Below are positions 8,341 through 16,366 of a stretch of DNA of 43,436 nt, in pieces; positions within the stretch are counted from its first letter, which is position 1, and every line of letters starts with the position of its first letter. The translations under genes and the position numbers were made by a program. The notes under the pieces are model-generated. The model was not told the origin of the DNA and made no database searches. It was given only the letters and a program-made list of their open reading frames with translations. Source of the stretch: CAZUVM01 sp964623885 (lineage in GTDB: Bacteria > Verrucomicrobiota > Verrucomicrobiia > Limisphaerales > UBA8199); assembly GCA_964623885.1 (NCBI GenBank), contig CAZUVM010000002.1, positions 1 to 43,436 of the forward strand. Direction: 5' to 3'.

Positions 8341-9555
8341 ATGCTCGAGTTGGAAGAAGCACTGCAACGAATACTGGCGGCAACGTCAGCCGCTCGAACC
8401 GAGTTAATACCTGTCAGCGAAAGCGACGGAAGGTTTCTGACCGAAACCGTTCATTCCTCGCTCGATCTGCCGCCGTTTGACAACTCATCAATGGACGGCT
8501 ACGCAGTACGCACTGCAGACGTTGCCGGCGCAACGATGCAGGCACCCGTTCTCCTTCGCCTGGCGGGCAAAGTGGCTGCCGGCGAGAGCTTCCCCAACGA
8601 ACTCGCGCCCGGCACTTGCGTCCGGATCTTTACCGGCTCGCCAGTGCCGAGAGGCTCCGACGGTGTGGTAATGCAAGAGGATACACGGTTTGATCTTCAA
8701 GACCCGCAACGCATCTTGTTTTGTGACGCGGCCGAGCCGGGTGAGAACGTCCGCCGCCGTGGCGAAGACGTTCGCAGCGGCCAGAGACTGGTTGAAAAGG
8801 GAGAACGGTTGGGGCCGGGGCAAATCAGTTTGTTAGCGGCCACAGGAGTAACACAGGTCAGCGTGGGGCTCCGTCCAATTGTCGGATTACTGGCGACCGG
8901 CTCGGAGTTAGTCGAGCCGACGTCATCCCCTGCCCCGCTCGCGCCTGGCCAGATTTATGAGAGCAACCGTTGCGGTTTAGCCGTTCTGGCACACCGCTGC
9001 GGTGCAATCGCAAAGGTCCTGCCGCTGGTTCCCGACAACCTGTCCGCTACTCGCCAGGCGCTGGAACAGGCACTGACCGAATGCGATCTGGTAGTGACGT
9101 CGGGCGGTGTGTCGGTCGGCGAAATGGACTTCTTGAAGCAGGCCTTTTCCGACATCGGAGGCGAACTCCAGTTCTGGAAAGTGGCGATTAAACCCGGACG
9201 CCCGTTTGTATTCGGTCGCCGAAAGGAGAAATTCCTCTTCGGTCTGCCCGGAAATCCGGTTTCGGCACTGGTGACTTTTCTCATTTTAGTTCGGCCTGCA
9301 TTGTTGCGCTATCAAGGCGCAACCGACATCTCACCGCCCGCCCATCCCGGCAGATTGGTTGAAGCTCTGTCAAATGACGGAGGCCGTCGTCACTTCATTC
9401 GGGTCAAAGTCGATCCGACCGGTTTAGTGCACTCTGCCGGCACGCAAGCCTCGCATATCCTGAGTTCCCTCGCCGTTGCAAACGGGTTGGTCGATGTGCC
9501 TCCCAAAACAACGCTGCCAGCCGGCACAACTGTAACTGTCCTCAGATGGGGCTGA
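8341..9555 (+). CDS. moeA: Molybdopterin molybdotransferase MoeA
   Basis: A 404-residue cytoplasmic enzyme that inserts molybdate into adenylylated molybdopterin to give molybdenum cofactor. Family signatures appear in order: PPFDNSSMDGYAVR, VRIFTGSPVPRGSDGVVMQED, GENVRRRGEDV, GLLATGSELVEP, the MoCF-binding signature VTSGGVSVGEMDF, and KPGRPFVFG followed by LFGLPGNPVSALVTF. Length matches MoeA (~400 residues). A purine-rich AAGGAA about 10 nt before ATG 8341 is a reasonable ribosome binding site. It is 56 bp after pilB on the same strand, but no functional link is evident and no other moa/moe gene or molybdoenzyme is in the window. It is convergent with the next gene. Confidence 0.95.
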   Translation: MLELEEALQRILAATSAARTELIPVSESDGRFLTETVHSSLDLPPFDNSSMDGYAVRTADVAGATMQAPVLLRLAGKVAAGESFPNELAPGTCVRIFTGSPVPRGSDGVVMQEDTRFDLQDPQRILFCDAAEPGENVRRRGEDVRSGQRLVEKGERLGPGQISLLAATGVTQVSVGLRPIVGLLATGSELVEPTSSPAPLAPGQIYESNRCGLAVLAHRCGAIAKVLPLVPDNLSATRQALEQALTECDLVVTSGGVSVGEMDFLKQAFSDIGGELQFWKVAIKPGRPFVFGRRKEKFLFGLPGNPVSALVTFLILVRPALLRYQGATDISPPAHPGRLVEALSNDGGRRHFIRVKVDPTGLVHSAGTQASHILSSLAVANGLVDVPPKTTLPAGTTVTVLRWG

Positions 9556-9635
9556 TAAACCGTTCCAAATCCGAAACCGAAGACCGAAAGTCGGAATGAG
9601 GCAGTTATGTTCAGGCTTACAAAAGGTGAAGAAGG

Positions 9636-10706
9636 TCAAAATCGCCGCCGGGGCGCTTCAGGCATTGGCACCGTTATCGGTGGAGGTTTCGGCGGGTCGA
9701 CTTTGGGCTGCGGATTATAAAACGGATTCCACTGGTTTAATACGGTAGCGTTGGCATCCGGTATGACGGTGGGGTTTGGAATAGTTCCCAATGTTCCAAA
9801 GGCCGAGTCCGTGCCGATACGGGAAGCCGGTGCGAGCAAACCGTTCACGTTGGCTCCCGGCACCATCCCTATCGCATTCGCGGCTTTAAAAGGATCGAAA
9901 GCATCTCCTGTTACCGGCATCGGGCTACCAACCGGAGTCGGTCCATCCAGCAACTTCCGGAATTCGTCCATGTAAGCCTTATGTTTCTCGATTTCCTCTT
10001 TGGTTGGAACTTTTGCCACCCCCAATCCAAAAAAATCAGACAGGCTGCTTCGGCCATTGCCGTCGCTGTACCTTTCGAGTCCGTTGTCCTGACTGAGCAA
10101 CTTTCTTAAGTTCTGGGCAGTGTCGCGAATGCGACCTGGCAGTTTCGAATCGTCCATGGAATCGGAATCGTCGCGCAGCGGATCTTTCGTGCTCAATGGG
10201 TCATCATCGGAGGACAGTTTGGATTTCGTTCCGCCTTTTTGCTCGCGTTCAAGCCGATCATAAAACTGCTCCAGAGGGGTCTTCTTTTTGCCAGTTGCAT
10301 CGGTTGCATCCTGCAACTTCAATAAATCAGCATCATCCATCCCCGGCAGCAAGTCTTCCGGACTCAGGTACATCCAGTTCTGCCGCTTCTCCAGTTCGTC
10401 CTTTAGCTTTTGGCTCCGTATGATCTGCCTGGGAGGGGCAACATATTGCGGCGCCAGCACACCGTCCAAGGAACCTTTTGGGGCAAACGGCTGTAGCGAT
10501 TTGCTCAAGTCATCTTCCAACTGACGCAGACTCGAATGGCCGCTCAATTGATTGAGGTTGGTTATGGCTTCCTTGGCCATCGGCTCAGTCAGTTCCAACT
10601 CGCGTCCGTGAGTGGTTTTGCCTTCAGTCTGGGCATGGCACACCGCTACGCCGGCTACGAATGCCAGCGACAGACGGAATGCGAGCCCGAAAAGCCTACA
10701 ACTCAT
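9636..10706 (-). CDS. Secreted protein of unknown function, charged and proline-rich
   Basis: A 356-residue protein with a clear signal peptide (hydrophobic FGLAFRLSLAFVAGVAV, cleavage likely after CHA near residue 25). I recognise no domain. The middle (~125-185) is highly charged and probably disordered (KSKLSSDDDPLSTKDPLRDD). A helical stretch follows (KEEIEKHKAYMDEFRKLLDG, ~235-255). The last ~90 residues are rich in Pro, Asn and Gly and end in PPPITVPMPEAPRRRF. It has no cysteine-rich or transmembrane segment after the signal peptide. It may be a periplasmic or cell-surface protein of a lineage-specific family. It is transcribed away from the palindromic repeat at 10761-10851 and is convergent with moeA. 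Confidence 0.6.
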   Translation of the reverse strand: MSCRLFGLAFRLSLAFVAGVAVCHAQTEGKTTHGRELELTEPMAKEAITNLNQLSGHSSLRQLEDDLSKSLQPFAPKGSLDGVLAPQYVAPPRQIIRSQKLKDELEKRQNWMYLSPEDLLPGMDDADLLKLQDATDATGKKKTPLEQFYDRLEREQKGGTKSKLSSDDDPLSTKDPLRDDSDSMDDSKLPGRIRDTAQNLRKLLSQDNGLERYSDGNGRSSLSDFFGLGVAKVPTKEEIEKHKAYMDEFRKLLDGPTPVGSPMPVTGDAFDPFKAANAIGMVPGANVNGLLAPASRIGTDSAFGTLGTIPNPTVIPDANATVLNQWNPFYNPQPKVDPPKPPPITVPMPEAPRRRF

Positions 10707-10760
10707 CGTCGATTATTTTACGCCCTCCTGCCAAAACCGTAAAGCCTAAACACGGAGAGG

Positions 10761-10851
10761 GTAATGCCTCAGTTTGGTAGGGCACGCTTGCCAAACGGGC
10801 TGTTTTCCCGGCTGCCTCGGCGAGGCGGCCCCATCAAAAACTGAGGGTTAC
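10761..10851. repeat. Nested imperfect palindrome between the secreted unknown and the GH51 gene
   Basis: The outer arms are GTAA(TG)CCTCAGTTT (10761-10775) and AAACTGAGG(G)TTAC (10838-10851). Inside lies a tight hairpin GCTGCCTC-GGC-GAGGCGGC (10811-10829, 8 bp with one G-U pair). It sits 33 bp beyond the end of the GH51 gene, which runs leftward, so it could act as a terminator. However, no T-run follows the stem, so a dispersed repeat of the genome is an alternative. Confidence 0.45.
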
Positions 10852-10884
10852 CTAGACACTGGCGGAATATTTCCTTTCTCCGCT

Positions 10885-12843
10885 TTAAGATGCGGGGCCG
10901 AACCTCAGTACTATCAGGGCATAAGCTGGAACAGTTTGCTGAACCGGACTTTTCGCCTCAAATGACAACGAGCGTGGAACAACGTTCTCAGGGGCGTTAA
11001 AGCTGTTCTCATCTGTGGGTTGGTGACCGGCCAAAACGGTGGCTGTAGCCTGCAACGTTGCCGCAGATAAACCATTCAACTCGATGGTGACCGGACACGG
11101 CTGAGGACCAGCGTTCACCAATTTGATAATCACATCCTTGGTTGCGTCATCCCGTGCGGCCGAGGCATAAACCCGTGGCGTGGCTTGCGGGTCAATCCCT
11201 AAGTTCAGATTTGCCGGCAGCACCTCATCGCCTCGATTCCGACTAAAAAGCTGCTGAACGTAATAATTTGGCGTCCCATATACATGCAGGTTATTGGCCC
11301 AGATGAGGTCCGGCCGCCATTGCCAGGCATCGGCATGAGCAAATAAAGGCGCGTATGAAGCCATGCACACCACGTCTGCATTGCGTTCCAGACCAGTCAT
11401 ATACGCCGCCTCTGCAAGCGCGCATTCCAGATTATTGCGATTCAGCACGCTCACAGTCTTATCGCTTTGGGCCGCGTATTCGCCCATGAACACCATCGGC
11501 CCTCCACGCGGGTAACCGTCATATCGGTGGGTGTTGTTCAGAAACCAATCTGGCCGCGCATAACAATGCTCATCCACAATATCGGCGTGCAATTCCCGCA
11601 ACCTGGGCCATGCAAAATTGAAGCGCGCGTCATCGGGCGACGGTCCGGCGCTCGAAACCAACTGCACCTCGGGGTATTTGGCTTTCAGCACTTGATGAAA
11701 TCGCGCGTAGCGTTCTATGTACTGCTGATCCCACTGTTCGTTGCCAATCCCCAATAGTTTCAAATGAAACGGCTCAGGATGCCCCAACGCCGCACGCCGT
11801 GCGCCCCAAGTACTCGTTGCCGGTCCATTGGCAAACTCGATTAAATCAAGTGCATCCTGAATATAAGCATCAAGCTGGTTCATCGGGCAGAGTTCACCGG
11901 TGTTGAACTGGCAGGCCATCCCGCAATTCAAAATCGGCAGCGGCTGGGCCCCGATGTCCTCGCACAATTGGAAAAACTCGAAAAAACCCAGTCCGAAGGA
12001 TTGAAAGTAATCCGACGCGGGCCGATGCAGAAACTCATAATTCCAGCGGTCAATCAGGACTGGCCGTTCTTCTACAGGTCCAATCGTCTTCTTCCATTGA
12101 TAACGCCGCGACAAATCCGTGCCCTCAACAATGCAACCGCCCGGAAACCGCATGAATCCAGGCTTGAGATCCGCCAGCATTTGCACCATGTCGGCCCGCA
12201 AACCGCCGGGCCGATTCTTCCATGTGTGTTCCGGAAACAACGAGACCATGTCGAGATCCACAACCCCCTTGCCATCGACCAGCACATAGAGCTTAGCGCG
12301 CTCGTCGGTCGCTCGAGGATGGAGCACTGCCGACACCTTCTTCCACGAGTTCGCCAGGTCCTTTACCTCGACAGAATCAAGGCGCTCTCCCTCGGAGGAG
12401 TAAAGCTCGATGCGAAGTACCGGTGTTCCTGAAATAACCCGAACCTGGGCCGAAAAGTCATACACTTCCTCCGCGCGCACTCCCATTCCTCGGAACCCTT
12501 CGTTTGCTACGCCGAAGGGTCCTTTGCCTGTTGATTCCACGCGCAAATAATGAGCGTTCGCCGCATCAAATGGATTCTTTTCCCGAATCGACAAAACCCC
12601 GCCGGCGACGCCCGGCGCCAATTTTGACCAACCCATCATCGGCTCTGGAAACTCGAAGCCACGGTTTTTCACTAACTCGGCGTAAACTCCGCCATCTGCT
12701 CCAAAATTAATGTCCTCAAAAAATATACCCCACATGGTGGGGCTAATTCGCGGGCCCGGTTTGTCGGTCTCAACCGTCAACGTAATCGATTGCCCCTTCC
12801 ACAGAGACAGTAAGACAGCTAGCGCGGCCAACCCGGTTTTCAT
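10885..12843 (-). CDS. Secreted GH51 alpha-L-arabinofuranosidase
   Basis: A 652-residue exported enzyme expected to remove arabinofuranosyl side chains from plant polysaccharides. The start chosen is ATG 12843 (MKTGLAALAVLLSLWKGQS), which gives a signal peptide. The frame is open back to 13026, but that extension overlaps the upstream peptidase gene and has no signal sequence. After an N-terminal carbohydrate-binding-like region (~20-190), the GH51 barrel carries FMRFPGGCIVEG, the acid/base motif GIGNEQWDQQY (E369) and the nucleophile motif VFMGEYAA (E455). A C-terminal beta domain ends the protein. It lies 49 bp after the S9 peptidase gene on the same strand, so co-transcription is likely. 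A link to a larger polysaccharide locus is not visible here. Confidence 0.88.
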   Translation of the reverse strand: MKTGLAALAVLLSLWKGQSITLTVETDKPGPRISPTMWGIFFEDINFGADGGVYAELVKNRGFEFPEPMMGWSKLAPGVAGGVLSIREKNPFDAANAHYLRVESTGKGPFGVANEGFRGMGVRAEEVYDFSAQVRVISGTPVLRIELYSSEGERLDSVEVKDLANSWKKVSAVLHPRATDERAKLYVLVDGKGVVDLDMVSLFPEHTWKNRPGGLRADMVQMLADLKPGFMRFPGGCIVEGTDLSRRYQWKKTIGPVEERPVLIDRWNYEFLHRPASDYFQSFGLGFFEFFQLCEDIGAQPLPILNCGMACQFNTGELCPMNQLDAYIQDALDLIEFANGPATSTWGARRAALGHPEPFHLKLLGIGNEQWDQQYIERYARFHQVLKAKYPEVQLVSSAGPSPDDARFNFAWPRLRELHADIVDEHCYARPDWFLNNTHRYDGYPRGGPMVFMGEYAAQSDKTVSVLNRNNLECALAEAAYMTGLERNADVVCMASYAPLFAHADAWQWRPDLIWANNLHVYGTPNYYVQQLFSRNRGDEVLPANLNLGIDPQATPRVYASAARDDATKDVIIKLVNAGPQPCPVTIELNGLSAATLQATATVLAGHQPTDENSFNAPENVVPRSLSFEAKSPVQQTVPAYALIVLRFGPAS

Positions 12844-12892
12844 AGGTTTAGTGAATCCGACTTTTAAAATGTTCGGCCTGTTTCCAAAGCGA

Positions 12893-14989
12893 TCAGCGGT
12901 GCGGCCAGTTTCGTCGTAAGTTGTCGCATTCCGACTGGTCCGGCTTGACCCACTGATCAAGCCATTCCAATACCGTGTGGTACCATAAAATGCTGTTGGC
13001 AGGTTTAAGCACCCAATGGTTTTCATCAGGAAAGAAGAGCAGTTTGGAAGGAATCTTCATGGCCTGCAGAAGCTGAAACATCGCGTAACCGCTGCTCGGG
13101 TCCACTCGATAGTCTTTTTCACCGTGGATGATGAGCATGGGAGTCTTGAAGTTCTTAGCGAAGCTCACCGGCGATTGTTCGATCAGCACATTTTGGTTTG
13201 TCCATGGAGCGCCTTTGAATTCCTTTTCGATCCCGCCCGGAAAATCGCAAGCATACAGCGCGCTGAGCAAGTCATACAACCCATCATGGCTGACTATCGT
13301 CCGGAATCGGTCGGTGTGACCTTCCATCCAGTTGGCCATGTAGCCACCATAGCTGGCTCCTGCCGCCGCCAGTCGCGTGCCGTCCACGTACTGCCATTTC
13401 AACGCTTCATCTACTGCCAGCATTTGGTCCACAAAGGGCGCGCCGCCCCACTGGCCCTTGATGGCATCCATGAACCGCAAACCGAAACTCGTCGACCCAT
13501 GAAAATTAGGTAAAATGGTAACATATCCGGCCGCGGCGAAGAGTTGAGCGTTCCACCGATAATGAAACTGGTTGATCCAGCAATTCTCCGGCCCGCCATG
13601 CATCAACAATAGTACCGGATACTTTTTGGTGGACTCAAATCCAGGTGGCTTCACTTCCCAGCACTGCACCGGCTCGCCATGCCAGCCTGGAAACGTGAAC
13701 GAACGAGTTTCCCCGAATTCGATGTCTCGCAAAGCCTCAGCATTCAGGTGCGTAATGGCTGTGGGCGTTGCGCCCTGTCCTTGGCTCAGGTCTAGTCGGT
13801 ACAGATCGGCGGGGTGTGAGAAATCCGTGCGCGAAAAAACTAACGTTTTCCCATCATTTGAAATCTGGACATCACCGGAGGAGCCCTCAGTTACAAAGCG
13901 GATGGCCTTTTTCGTTTCCACATCCAGTTTCACAATGGTTCCCTGCGCCCGATCTTCTAACGTGACCCAGAGCGATCGGCTATCGGGGTTCCAAATATAG
14001 GATTCCACCGGCCGATCTAGTTCCTCCGATAAATTGATGTGCCGCCCGGTCCGTCGCTCGTACAGGAAAAGCCGCGGCTGATCACTTTCCAAATCCGGCC
14101 TCAGCGTAGCGGTGTACGCAATGTATCGACCGTCCTGGGAATACAGCGGAGTCGTGTCTGATGCGCGGTTGGTTGTTATCTGAGTTGCAGACCCGCCGGT
14201 CACTGGCATCACAAAAAGATCGCTGTTGCCGACAAACCCCTCGCTCTCTGTATATCTTGAGAAACAGAGCTCCCCGCTGTCAGGCGCGAAGGCGACTTCT
14301 TCGCTGCCGCTCTCGGTCCAAATCGGCGAGTCTGCATCTCCGGGCGTGAGGTCTTTTGGTTCGCCTCCGTCGACGGCCTGAATGAAAATGTGATTGCGTT
14401 TGCCGTTGACCCATGCGTCCCATCGCCGGAATGGCACTTCGGTCAATACGCGCGCTTTTACCGCGCCCTCGCTCCGCTTCTTCTCTTCCTGCTTGCTAGC
14501 TTGCAAATCCGGACATTCCGGAAATACCAAGACTGTCAAAGCGAGCAGTTTGCCATCCGGCGAAAGCACGAAAGAATCAATCCCCACCGGGCTGTGAGTC
14601 ACCTGCGCAGCTTCACCGCCGCTTAACGGCAGTTTGAAAACTTGCCCCGTATCGTCAACCCGGCTGCTCAGAAAGTAAATCGACTGTGAATTCGGAGACC
14701 AGCGGGGGCGCTCGTTTGAGCCCCGCTCGGCAAACGTCAGTGGCCGAGCCTCACCACCTGCTGCTGGAACTATCCATAGGTTCCTAACCATCTTGTTGGT
14801 CGCTACCTCGCTCCTTGCAACGGTAAAGGCGACCCACTTGCCATCCGGTGAAAGCTGCGCGTCCCCTGCCCTGAGCAACTTTTGCAGATCCTCCACCTGA
14901 AACGGTTTCGCCCCCAATACTGATGGCACAAGAAATAGCCAGGCAATGCGAAAGAAAGGAACCCAACGGATTTTGCCAGGGAATGCCAC
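12893..14989 (-). CDS. Exported S9 (prolyl oligopeptidase family) peptidase, acylaminoacyl-peptidase type
   Basis: A 698-residue serine peptidase with a GTG start at 14989. The N-terminal hydrophobic run (VPFFRIAWLFLVPSVLGA, ~11-28) is a signal peptide. Residues ~30-430 form the beta-propeller, with repeated WSPNSQSIYFLSS- and LSPDGKLLALT-type blades. The C-terminal alpha/beta hydrolase has the nucleophile in GASYGGYMANW (S546), the acid in KDYRVDP (D626) and the catalytic His in DENHWV (H658). Expected role: hydrolysis of short peptides in the periplasm. It is 45 bp after rsmB on the same strand and 49 bp before the GH51 gene. Confidence 0.9.
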   Translation of the reverse strand: MAFPGKIRWVPFFRIAWLFLVPSVLGAKPFQVEDLQKLLRAGDAQLSPDGKWVAFTVARSEVATNKMVRNLWIVPAAGGEARPLTFAERGSNERPRWSPNSQSIYFLSSRVDDTGQVFKLPLSGGEAAQVTHSPVGIDSFVLSPDGKLLALTVLVFPECPDLQASKQEEKKRSEGAVKARVLTEVPFRRWDAWVNGKRNHIFIQAVDGGEPKDLTPGDADSPIWTESGSEEVAFAPDSGELCFSRYTESEGFVGNSDLFVMPVTGGSATQITTNRASDTTPLYSQDGRYIAYTATLRPDLESDQPRLFLYERRTGRHINLSEELDRPVESYIWNPDSRSLWVTLEDRAQGTIVKLDVETKKAIRFVTEGSSGDVQISNDGKTLVFSRTDFSHPADLYRLDLSQGQGATPTAITHLNAEALRDIEFGETRSFTFPGWHGEPVQCWEVKPPGFESTKKYPVLLLMHGGPENCWINQFHYRWNAQLFAAAGYVTILPNFHGSTSFGLRFMDAIKGQWGGAPFVDQMLAVDEALKWQYVDGTRLAAAGASYGGYMANWMEGHTDRFRTIVSHDGLYDLLSALYACDFPGGIEKEFKGAPWTNQNVLIEQSPVSFAKNFKTPMLIIHGEKDYRVDPSSGYAMFQLLQAMKIPSKLLFFPDENHWVLKPANSILWYHTVLEWLDQWVKPDQSECDNLRRNWPHR

Positions 14990-15034
14990 CCCCGCGTTTT
15001 AGCCGCACTCAGGATTCTGAGCAAGGCGAGACTG

Positions 15035-16315
15035 TCAGTCAGTGCGTTTCATGCGCGCTACATAGGCTCCATCCACACCCTCATTGAACGGCCTCAATTC
15101 CCTTTCACGCTCAAGCTGGAATCTTGACTGATTGACCAGGAATTCTTTCACTACCTCCTGATTTTCCTCCCATTCGAGACTGCAAGTACTATAAACGAGC
15201 ACGCCTGCAGGTCGCACCTGCCCCGCGGCCCGATTCAGTAAATCCAGTTGGCTTCGCCTCAGCCGCTCAATTTCCGAAAGCCGTAGCCGCCAGCGTAAAT
15301 CCACGCGCCGTCGCATCACCCCCGTATTCGAACAAGGGGCATCCACCAGAACCCGGTCAAAGCGAGTCGACTTAGGTGTGACGAGGCATTCACAATTCGT
15401 CACCCCCAACCGTTTGCAGTTCTCGGCGACCAACTTCAGCCGCTCCTCAGACTGATCCTGTGCGATCACGCTGCCTTCGTTCCGCATCCTTTGCGCGATA
15501 TAAGTGAGTTTCCCTCCGGGCGCCGCGCACAAATCCAGAATTGTTTCTCCGGGTTCAGGCGCCAGCTCATGAACCGCCAGCAGCGTGCTCGGGTCCTGAA
15601 CATAAAACAGCCCCTGCTGAAAGCTGGGCAATCGGCTAAGCGGCGGGTGCGACTTGAGCTCGAATATCAGGTTTTCTTCGCACCAGTCATGCCGCACGAA
15701 ATCATACTCCACATCCTCGTCGCGCCACTGGGTCAGAAGTGTACCCGGGTCCGCTTTGAGCGTGTTGGCCCGCGCAAAGGTCTTGGGCGGCAAGTTATTC
15801 CACTGCATGAGTTTGGCGGCGCCGTCCGCGCCCCATGTCGCTGACCATCGAAGTGCCAGCCACTCCGGGTGCGAATAACCGAGCGCCGGGTCCTTTTGTT
15901 TCAATTCCTCCATCAACTGCCGGGTTTCTTTGTCCTCCCGCAAATAACCCCGCAAGACCGCATTTACAAACCCGGCTTGCGGGCCAAAGCCTAACTCTTT
16001 GGACAACTCGACTGTTTCATGCACCGCCGCGTGATTCGGAATACGATCCAGCCAGAAGATTTGGTAAAGCCCAAGGCGCAGCAGATTCTGCAGACCCGTC
16101 TTTTGACGGCGTCCACCGGTTTTGCGCGCAACCAGATAATCCAACGTCGCCCGCCATCGCACCACTCCATACACCAGCTCTTGACATAGCCGCCGATCCG
16201 CGGGAGCGAGCGTTTTTCCAATGAGGATGCGCTCAAACCGGTCCTCGACGAACTCACCATCCGCGTCGCCGGTCAACACCAGGACCGCAATTTCTCTTGG
16301 TTTTTGCCCGCTCAC
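15035..16315 (-). CDS. rsmB: 16S rRNA (cytosine-967-C5)-methyltransferase RsmB
   Basis: A 426-residue cytoplasmic enzyme that methylates C967 of 16S rRNA using S-adenosylmethionine. I place the start at GTG 16315 (VSGQKPREIAV). The frame stays open to 17086, but that extension is the antisense of the GreA-like gene and has no family sequence. Residues 1-~140 form the NusB-like RNA-binding domain (LVYGVVRWRATLDYLV). The methyltransferase domain carries the SAM site LDLCAAPGGKLTYIA, the DAPCSNTGVMRRR motif and the catalytic-cysteine motif VYSTCSLEWEENQEVV. Length agrees with RsmB (~430). It is divergent from the GreA-like gene, with only 51 bp between starts, and heads a likely minus-strand unit with the S9 peptidase and GH51 genes. 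Confidence 0.92.
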   Translation of the reverse strand: MSGQKPREIAVLVLTGDADGEFVEDRFERILIGKTLAPADRRLCQELVYGVVRWRATLDYLVARKTGGRRQKTGLQNLLRLGLYQIFWLDRIPNHAAVHETVELSKELGFGPQAGFVNAVLRGYLREDKETRQLMEELKQKDPALGYSHPEWLALRWSATWGADGAAKLMQWNNLPPKTFARANTLKADPGTLLTQWRDEDVEYDFVRHDWCEENLIFELKSHPPLSRLPSFQQGLFYVQDPSTLLAVHELAPEPGETILDLCAAPGGKLTYIAQRMRNEGSVIAQDQSEERLKLVAENCKRLGVTNCECLVTPKSTRFDRVLVDAPCSNTGVMRRRVDLRWRLRLSEIERLRRSQLDLLNRAAGQVRPAGVLVYSTCSLEWEENQEVVKEFLVNQSRFQLERERELRPFNEGVDGAYVARMKRTD

Positions 16316-16366
16316 ACTCTTTAATAGAGCACTGCGCTCATAGGATGCGAGCGGTAAGATGCTTGT

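Noticed and set aside
12844..13026. N-terminal extension of the GH51 enzyme
   Set aside because: It overlaps the peptidase gene and masks a good signal peptide starting at ATG 12843.
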